This document shows, in pieces, positions 5,494-9,068 of a stretch of 9,068 bases of DNA. The translations under genes and the position numbers were made by a program. The DNA is from Thermococcus sp. (GTDB taxonomy: Archaea > Methanobacteriota_B > Thermococci > Thermococcales > Thermococcaceae). The DNA is taken from NCBI GenBank assembly GCA_027065835.1, contig JAMONK010000163.1, forward strand, positions 1 through 9,068, read 5' to 3'. The number at the start of each line of letters is the position of its first letter. Position 1 is the stretch's first letter. The notes beneath the pieces are model-generated. The model saw only the letters and a program-made list of their open reading frames with translations. It ran no database searches and had not been told where the DNA came from.

Positions 5494-6828
5494 GTGACGG
5501 AAAAGTTTGACCGGATCTATGACTACTACGTCGACAAATCATACGAGCCCAATACAAAGAGGGATGTCGTGGCCGTGTTCCGCATAACCCCCGCGAAGGG
5601 TTACACGATCGAGCAGGCTGCGGGGGCCGTTGCCGCGGAGAGTTCCACCGGTACCTGGACGACCCTCTACGACTGGTACGAGCAGGAGCGCTGGGCAGAT
5701 ATGTCGGCCAAGGCCTACCACTTCACAGACATGGGCGATGGCACCTGGATCGTCAGGATAGCTTACCCGTACCACATCTTTGAGGATGGAAACATGCCCG
5801 GCTTCCTTGCGAGCGTCGCGGGCAACGTCTTCGGAATGAAGCGCGTTGAGTGGCTCCGCTTGGAGGACATATACCTCCCGGAGAGGTTCCTCCGCAACTA
5901 CCCTGGCCCGAACTTCGGTATCAGTGGGGTTAGAAAGAAGCTGGGAATATACGACAGGCCGCTGTACGGTGTCGTTCCGAAGCCGAAGGTTGGTTACTCC
6001 CCGGAGGAACTTTACAAACTCGCCAACGACCTCTTCTTGGGTGGGGCAGACTACCTCAAGGACGATGAGAACCTCACAAGTCCCTGGTACAACCGCTTTG
6101 AGGAGAGGGTGAAGGTCGTCACAAAGGCGATGGAAAAGGCCGAGAACGAGACCGGCGAGAAGAAGACCTGGTTCGCCAACATTACTGCCCCCATACTGGA
6201 GATGGAGGAGAGGCTTGAGGTGCTCTCAGACTACGGAGTTCCGCATGCGATGGTCGACGTCGTCGTCCTGGGATGGGGTGTTCTCGACTACATAAGGGAG
6301 CTGGCAGAGGACTACGGCATCGCGCTGCACGCCCACAGGGCCATGCACACAGCCTTCGCCAGAAACCCGTACCACGGCATATCGATGTTCGTTCTGGCGA
6401 AGCTCTACCGCCTTATAGGTGTTGACCAGCTTCACATTGGAACCGCCGGTGCGGGCAAGATGGAAGGGGAGAAATGGGAGGTCATCCAGTACAAGAGGAT
6501 AATCACGGAAGACCACTACATCCCTGACGAGAACGACGTCTTCCACATGGAGCAGAAATTCTACCACATCAAGCCCGTCTTCCCGACGAGCTCCGGCGGG
6601 CTCCACCCCGGCAACATTCAGCCGGTCATAGACGCCCTCGGAAAGGACATCGTCCTCCAGCTCGGTGGTGGAACCATGGGGCATCCTGACGGACCGCGGG
6701 CCGGGGCCATGGCAGTCAGACAGGCTATAGATGCCATCATGCAGGGAATACCGCTTGATGAGTACGCCAAGAGCCACAAAGAGCTTGCACGGGCCCTTGA
6801 GAAGTGGGGCCACGTCACCCCGGTCTGA
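5494..6828 (+). CDS. rbcL: Form III ribulose-1,5-bisphosphate carboxylase/oxygenase
   Basis: A 444-residue archaeal form III RuBisCO, the same length as the T. kodakarensis enzyme as I recall it. It converts ribulose 1,5-bisphosphate, CO2 and water to two 3-phosphoglycerates in the AMP pathway, after AMP phosphorylase and ribose-1,5-bisphosphate isomerase; neither partner is in this window. Catalytic features are intact: E49 in AESSTGTW, K163 in VVPKPKVG, the carbamylated lysine K189 in GADYLKDDEN, H281 in HAHRAMH, loop-6 K322 in GTAGAGKMEG, SSGG at 366-369 and GGGTMGHPDG near 391-400. The GTG at 5494 is chosen over that at 5485 because the latter is part of the SD GGAGGTGA (5481-5488); the resulting N-terminus MTEKFDRIYDYYVD fits the family. 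Monocistronic, with its own promoter and a T-rich 3' end. Confidence 0.97.
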   Translation: MTEKFDRIYDYYVDKSYEPNTKRDVVAVFRITPAKGYTIEQAAGAVAAESSTGTWTTLYDWYEQERWADMSAKAYHFTDMGDGTWIVRIAYPYHIFEDGNMPGFLASVAGNVFGMKRVEWLRLEDIYLPERFLRNYPGPNFGISGVRKKLGIYDRPLYGVVPKPKVGYSPEELYKLANDLFLGGADYLKDDENLTSPWYNRFEERVKVVTKAMEKAENETGEKKTWFANITAPILEMEERLEVLSDYGVPHAMVDVVVLGWGVLDYIRELAEDYGIALHAHRAMHTAFARNPYHGISMFVLAKLYRLIGVDQLHIGTAGAGKMEGEKWEVIQYKRIITEDHYIPDENDVFHMEQKFYHIKPVFPTSSGGLHPGNIQPVIDALGKDIVLQLGGGTMGHPDGPRAGAMAVRQAIDAIMQGIPLDEYAKSHKELARALEKWGHVTPV

Positions 6829-6837
6829 GGCTCTGAC

Positions 6838-6856
6838 GGTTTTTCTTTCCCCTTTT
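6838..6856 (+). terminator. T-rich terminator after rbcL
   Basis: Ten bases after the rbcL stop codon there are pyrimidine runs TTTTT, CTTTCCCC and TTTT, typical of intrinsic archaeal termination without a hairpin. Confidence 0.5.
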
Positions 6857-6868
6857 CGTCCTCTGTTC

Positions 6869-6894
6869 AACTTTTTGGCCGGAGGAGATTTAAC
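6869..6894 (+). promoter_or_regulatory. Weak candidate promoter of thymidine kinase
   Basis: Two poor TATA candidates are visible. AACTTTTTGG (6869-6878) would give a leader of about 28 bases that keeps the SD. GATTTAAC (6887-6894) would start at the SD itself. Neither has a clear BRE, so the gene may depend partly on read-through from rbcL. Confidence 0.3.
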
Positions 6895-6925
6895 GGCTGA
6901 AAGCCTTCTCTTCTTGGTGGAAACC

Positions 6926-7507
6926 ATGGTTCATCCAGGGGGATTCTTGGAGGTAATCACCGGACCGATGTTCGCGGGGAAAACGACCGAGCTGATAAAG
7001 CGCATCGAGAGGCAGATGTTCGCGAAAAGAAAGGCGGCACTGTTCAAGCCGACCATAGACAACAGGTATTCCGAGGACGAGGTGGTTGCCCACAACGGTC
7101 TTCGATACGAGGCGTTCGTCGTCCCCACCACTGAGGAAGGGGTTGGCAGGATAGTGGAAATAACGAAAAGGGAAGGCTACGAGGTCATAGGTGTAGACGA
7201 GGTTCAGTTCTTCCCGATGACAATCGTGGAAGCCCTTGAGAGACTCGCCGACGAAGGCGTTTATGTAATCGCCAGCGGGCTCAATCTGGACTTCAAGGGA
7301 GACCCCTTCCCGGTTACGAAGGAGCTCCTTGTGAGGGCCGATAACGTGGTTTACCTAACCGCGGTCTGCACCGTATGCGGAAGGCCCGCGACTAGGAGCC
7401 AGCGTCTCATCGATGGGAAGCCTGCCCCCAAGAACTCCCCGATAGTCCTGGTTGGTGGAAGGGAGAGCTACGAGGCCCGCTGCAGGGAACACCACATCGT
7501 CCCCTGA
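6926..7507 (+). CDS. tdk: Thymidine kinase (type II)
   Basis: A 193-residue type II thymidine kinase, which phosphorylates thymidine to dTMP using ATP in pyrimidine salvage. The P-loop GPMFAGKTTEL is at 13-23. The Walker B/catalytic segment DEVQFF is at 91-96, with E92 the expected catalytic base. SGLNLDFKGDPFP (117-129) follows. The zinc-binding/lasso region has CTVC (148-151) and a second pair-like segment C186REHH (186-190); the lasso contains KPAPKNSP (165-172). The ATG at 6926 follows GGTGG by 5 bases and removes 65 in-frame upstream residues that have no family counterpart and overlap rbcL. It lies between rbcL and phr, all on the same strand. Confidence 0.95.
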   Translation: MVHPGGFLEVITGPMFAGKTTELIKRIERQMFAKRKAALFKPTIDNRYSEDEVVAHNGLRYEAFVVPTTEEGVGRIVEITKREGYEVIGVDEVQFFPMTIVEALERLADEGVYVIASGLNLDFKGDPFPVTKELLVRADNVVYLTAVCTVCGRPATRSQRLIDGKPAPKNSPIVLVGGRESYEARCREHHIVP

Positions 7508-7532
7508 TTCTTGGTGGTTTACCCTCCAATCC

Positions 7533-7548
7533 ACCGAAAAGCTTAAAG
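7533..7548 (+). promoter_or_regulatory. BRE/TATA promoter of phr
   Basis: ACCGAAAA (7533-7540) followed by GCTTAAAG (7541-7548) is a clear archaeal BRE/TATA. Transcription would start near 7570, with a leader of about 29 bases containing the SD GGTGA at 7589-7593. Confidence 0.7.
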
Positions 7549-7553
7549 TAATC

Positions 7554-7577
7554 TTTTCTTACATCAGGTTAGGGAAA
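7554..7577. promoter_or_regulatory. Candidate Phr autoregulatory operator
   Basis: For P. furiosus Phr I recall three required elements: TTTA near -10, TGGTAA at the transcription start and AAAA near +10. Here TTTT (7554-7557), AGGTTA (7566-7571) and GAAA (7574-7577) sit at matching positions around the predicted start near 7568-7570. The match is imperfect and the consensus is from memory. Confidence 0.5.
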
Positions 7578-7597
7578 GATGGAGTGGGGGTGAGAGA

Positions 7598-8194
7598 GTG
7601 GAATCAAATAAGCGTATGGGAAGACTGCTCGATATACTGGGCAACGAGACGAGGCGGAGGATACTCATACTGCTCACCAAGCGGCCGTACTTCGTGAGCG
7701 AGCTCAGCCAGGAGCTTGGGGTGGGTCAGAAGGCCGTCTTGGAGCACCTCAGGATACTTGAGGGGGCAGGCCTCATCGAGGGCAGGACCGAGAAAATACC
7801 CAGGGGAAGGCCGAGGAAGTACTACACGATAAAGCGCGGCTTCCGTCTTGAGGTTATGCTGACCCCGTATCTCTTCGGAACCGAGATGTACGAGCCCCGG
7901 AGACCCAGGTCGACCGAGGAGTACCTGCAGGCGCGGGAGCTAATAAAGTCTACCGGCCCAGTGGAGGAGAAGATGAGGGAGCTCCTTGAGTTCCTCGATG
8001 AGATCCAGAACAGGATAAACGAACTGATAAAAACCAAGCAGGAGCTTGAGGAGGTTCGCCTCTTAACGGAGACCTACATCGAGAACCTGATGCGCAGAAT
8101 CGCCAGGGAAGACGAGCCGGAATTCGAACGCCTGCTGAAGGAATTCGCCCCCCTGATGCCCAGGAAGGTCTTGGATGACCTAGATGACCTCTAG
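7598..8194 (+). CDS. phr: Phr-type heat-shock transcription regulator
   Basis: A 198-residue ArsR-like regulator closely resembling Phr of Pyrococcus, which represses heat-shock genes (small heat-shock protein, AAA ATPase, its own gene and, in Thermococcales, DIP synthesis genes) at normal temperature. The winged helix spans about 10-90: LGNETRRRILILLTKRPYFV is at 14-33, the recognition helix GQKAVLEHLRILE at 43-55 and the wing TEKIPRGRPRKYYTIKRG at 64-81. Residues about 122-175 form a charged, probably coiled-coil dimerisation helix (EKMRELLEFLDEIQNRINEL and following). The GTG at 7598 is chosen over the ATG at 7616 because GGTGA lies 4 bases upstream. A putative self-binding site overlaps the transcription start, implying autoregulation. 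Convergent with the S17e gene. Confidence 0.93.
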   Translation: MESNKRMGRLLDILGNETRRRILILLTKRPYFVSELSQELGVGQKAVLEHLRILEGAGLIEGRTEKIPRGRPRKYYTIKRGFRLEVMLTPYLFGTEMYEPRRPRSTEEYLQARELIKSTGPVEEKMRELLEFLDEIQNRINELIKTKQELEEVRLLTETYIENLMRRIAREDEPEFERLLKEFAPLMPRKVLDDLDDL

Positions 8195-8225
8195 GAAGAA
8201 GCAAAATCCGGAAGGGCTTAAAGGC

Positions 8226-8238
8226 AAATAAAAACGAA
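8226..8238 (-). terminator. T-rich terminator of the S17e gene
   Basis: On the minus strand, about ten bases after the S17e stop codon, the sequence CGTTTTTATTTG provides T runs. No comparable T run is seen for phr in the plus direction within the 53-base convergent gap. Confidence 0.4.
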
Positions 8239-8247
8239 GGATAGCGG

Positions 8248-8451
8248 TTAGAGCATCTTGCCCTCTTCCTTCATCCTGATGAGCTTGGTTATGTAACCTG
8301 CTATCCTGTTCCTTATCGTCTTGCTGGTGACGTTGGTGAGCTCCTCGACCTTCTTCTTGTTGTACTCAAAGTCCTTGCTGAACTCGTTGGGATAGCGGTC
8401 GAACAGCTCCCTCGCGGTTCTCTTAATGAAAGTCTGCTTAATGTTCCCCAT
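8248..8451 (-). CDS. rps17e: 30S ribosomal protein S17e
   Basis: A 67-residue archaeal S17e, a small-subunit ribosomal protein shared with eukaryotes and absent from bacteria. Its hallmark is [20 protein letters not shown] at about residues 35-54, a helix-turn-helix-like segment, after the N-terminal [24 protein letters not shown]. The length is typical of the archaeal form, which lacks the eukaryotic C-terminal extension. The ATG at 8451 follows GGAGGG by 6 bases; an upstream in-frame ATG at 8499 would add a non-conserved hydrophobic stretch and lies in the predicted 5' leader, so it is rejected. Monocistronic, with its own strong promoter. Confidence 0.93.
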   Translation of the reverse strand: MGNIKQTFIKRTARELFDRYPNEFSKDFEYNKKKVEELTNVTSKTIRNRIAGYITKLIRMKEEGKML

Positions 8452-8506
8452 CTTAATCCCTCCGATTAGCTTGAGTTTGACAACCGTAACCCAAATCATG
8501 AAAGCC

Positions 8507-8523
8507 CTTTTAAAAGTTTTCCC
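8507..8523 (-). promoter_or_regulatory. BRE/TATA promoter of the S17e gene
   Basis: On the minus strand GGGAAAAC (8523-8516) precedes CTTTTAAAAG (8516-8507), a palindromic TATA box. It predicts a start near 8487 and a leader of about 36 bases ending with the SD GGAGGG. Confidence 0.7.
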
Positions 8524-8603
8524 AGTCGGATAGCGGGGGGCTGTTCATCCTGTTTACAGATGTTTCGAGGGGTCTGGTTCCCATTTGGTTTATCGATAGT
8601 GGG

Positions 8604-8622
8604 CCATGGGCCTTCCATGGAA
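8604..8622. repeat. Paired CCATGG elements upstream of the DUF371 promoter
   Basis: CCATGG occurs at 8604-8609 and 8615-8620, 11 bases apart (about one helical turn). The second is part of the perfect palindrome TTCCATGGAA (8613-8622) and the first lies in the imperfect GGGCCATGGGCC. They end 7 bases before the TATA box, so they could bind an activator or repressor. No matching known consensus is recognised. Confidence 0.35.
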
Positions 8623-8629
8623 CAGGAAC

Positions 8630-8637
8630 TTTATAAA
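8630..8637 (+). promoter_or_regulatory. TATA box of the DUF371 gene
   Basis: TTTATAAA is centred about 24-25 bases before the ATG at 8658. This is the distance from TATA to transcription start in archaea, so the mRNA is predicted to begin at or next to the start codon. Confidence 0.65.
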
Positions 8638-8657
8638 CTCGCCCCCGAAGTCGAAAC

Positions 8658-9068
8658 ATGCTTCGGGAAGTCATCCACTGCAGGGGCCACGAGAACGTCA
8701 GGGCAACGCACAGATCAACGCTGGAGTTCACGAAGGAGGACTACCTCACCCCCCGCGGCGACTGCATACTCTGCATCGAGGCCGACAAGGGGATAAACGA
8801 CCTCAGCAATGAGTTCAAAGCCGCCCTAAGGGCCGGAAAAAAGCTTCTCATAAGGATAAAGGTAGGGGATTTGGTCGATGAGGTTCTCGCCGAGGGGAGT
8901 CCGGGGCTGATCCTCGATCACGACTTCTCGATGGTTGTGAGAAAGAGCGACTACATCGACGCCAGAACCCTCGCCATAAGGGCGAACAAGGCCGCGAGGG
9001 ACATAGACAGGAAAATAGTGGAGCTTCTGAAGAGCCCCGAGACGGTGGTGGAAATTGAGCTATGGATA
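8658..9068 (+). CDS. DUF371 family protein, nearly complete (3' end cut)
   Basis: The reading frame is open from 8658 to the window edge (137 codons). The N-terminus MLREVIHCRGHENVRATHRS, then TLEFTKEDYLTPRGDCILCIEAD (within residues 22-44), is characteristic of the archaeal DUF371 family of about 140 residues, so only a few codons are probably missing. No catalytic motif or characterised function is known to me; the protein looks soluble, with no signal peptide or membrane segment. There is no SD before the ATG, and the TATA box at 8630-8637 implies a leaderless mRNA, unlike the other genes here. The start agrees with the conserved family N-terminus. Divergent from the S17e gene, with about 200 bases between start codons. 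Confidence 0.85.
   Translation, partial: MLREVIHCRGHENVRATHRSTLEFTKEDYLTPRGDCILCIEADKGINDLSNEFKAALRAGKKLLIRIKVGDLVDEVLAEGSPGLILDHDFSMVVRKSDYIDARTLAIRANKAARDIDRKIVELLKSPETVVEIELWI

Noticed and set aside
5494..6828. RuBisCO as a sign of a Calvin cycle
   Set aside because: The sequence is form III and no phosphoribulokinase or small subunit is seen here; the archaeal AMP pathway is the established context.
6731..6925. Longer thymidine kinase start extending into rbcL
   Set aside because: The extra 65 residues are the RuBisCO 3' end read in another frame, while the ATG at 6926 has an SD and matches the family N-terminus.
6226..6927. 233-codon open frame on the minus strand opposite rbcL
   Set aside because: It is antisense to highly conserved RuBisCO sequence, has no recognisable protein family or SD, and is explained by the GC-rich codon pattern of the real gene.
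8560..8812. Plus-strand open frames starting at 8560 and 8606
   Set aside because: They overlap the DUF371 gene in other frames and have no SD or recognisable family; the conserved DUF371 N-terminus fixes the real frame.
1..9068. CRISPR array, insertion sequence, integrase, toxin-antitoxin or other defence system
   Set aside because: No spaced direct repeats, transposase or nuclease motifs, or atypical composition were found; all genes fit core or common Thermococcales functions.

Overview
The window looks like ordinary chromosomal DNA from a hyperthermophilic euryarchaeon of the order Thermococcales, most likely Thermococcus. The evidence is a form III RuBisCO, an archaeal histone, a TFB, Gar1, ribosomal protein S17e and a Phr-type heat-shock regulator, together with archaeal BRE/TATA promoters and GGTGA-type Shine-Dalgarno (SD) sites. 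Genes are tightly packed. I found no mobile element, CRISPR array, tRNA or rRNA. From memory of characterised T. kodakarensis proteins, the order inositol kinase - gar1 - tfb2 - phosphodiesterase - histone - RuBisCO - Phr matches the TK2285-TK2291 block, with a thymidine kinase lying between RuBisCO and Phr here.

Layout. 1-416 (minus, cut by the left edge): nucleotidyltransferase domain resembling CTP:inositol-1-phosphate cytidylyltransferase of di-myo-inositol phosphate (DIP) synthesis. 502-1182 (plus): PP-loop ATPase of the diphthine-ammonia ligase (Dph6) type. 1206-1562 and 1567-2076 (minus, one operon): Mth938-like protein and a Nudix hydrolase. 2167-2994 (minus): PfkB-family kinase, probably myo-inositol 3-kinase. 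3118-4848 (plus, one operon): Gar1, TFB, MJ0936/YfcE-type phosphodiesterase. 4899-5102 (minus): histone. 5494-6828 (plus): form III RuBisCO. 6926-7507 (plus): thymidine kinase. 7598-8194 (plus): Phr-type regulator. 8248-8451 (minus): ribosomal protein S17e. 8658 to the right edge (plus): DUF371 protein, probably leaderless.

Two themes connect the genes. The first is heat stress and inositol solutes: the IPCT-like domain, the inositol kinase and the Phr regulator lie within 8 kb, and a match to the described Phr operator layout sits over the predicted start of the phr gene. The second is nucleotide and pentose turnover: RuBisCO of the archaeal AMP pathway, thymidine kinase, and a Nudix enzyme that may release AMP and ribose 5-phosphate from ADP-ribose. 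Gar1, TFB, histone and S17e are information-processing genes.

I see no convincing new defence or mobile system. The most useful unexplained signals are small non-coding ones: an inverted repeat upstream of the RuBisCO promoter, a near-perfect 18-bp palindrome in the Nudix leader, the phr operator candidate, crowded divergent promoters, and tandem CCATGG elements before the leaderless gene.
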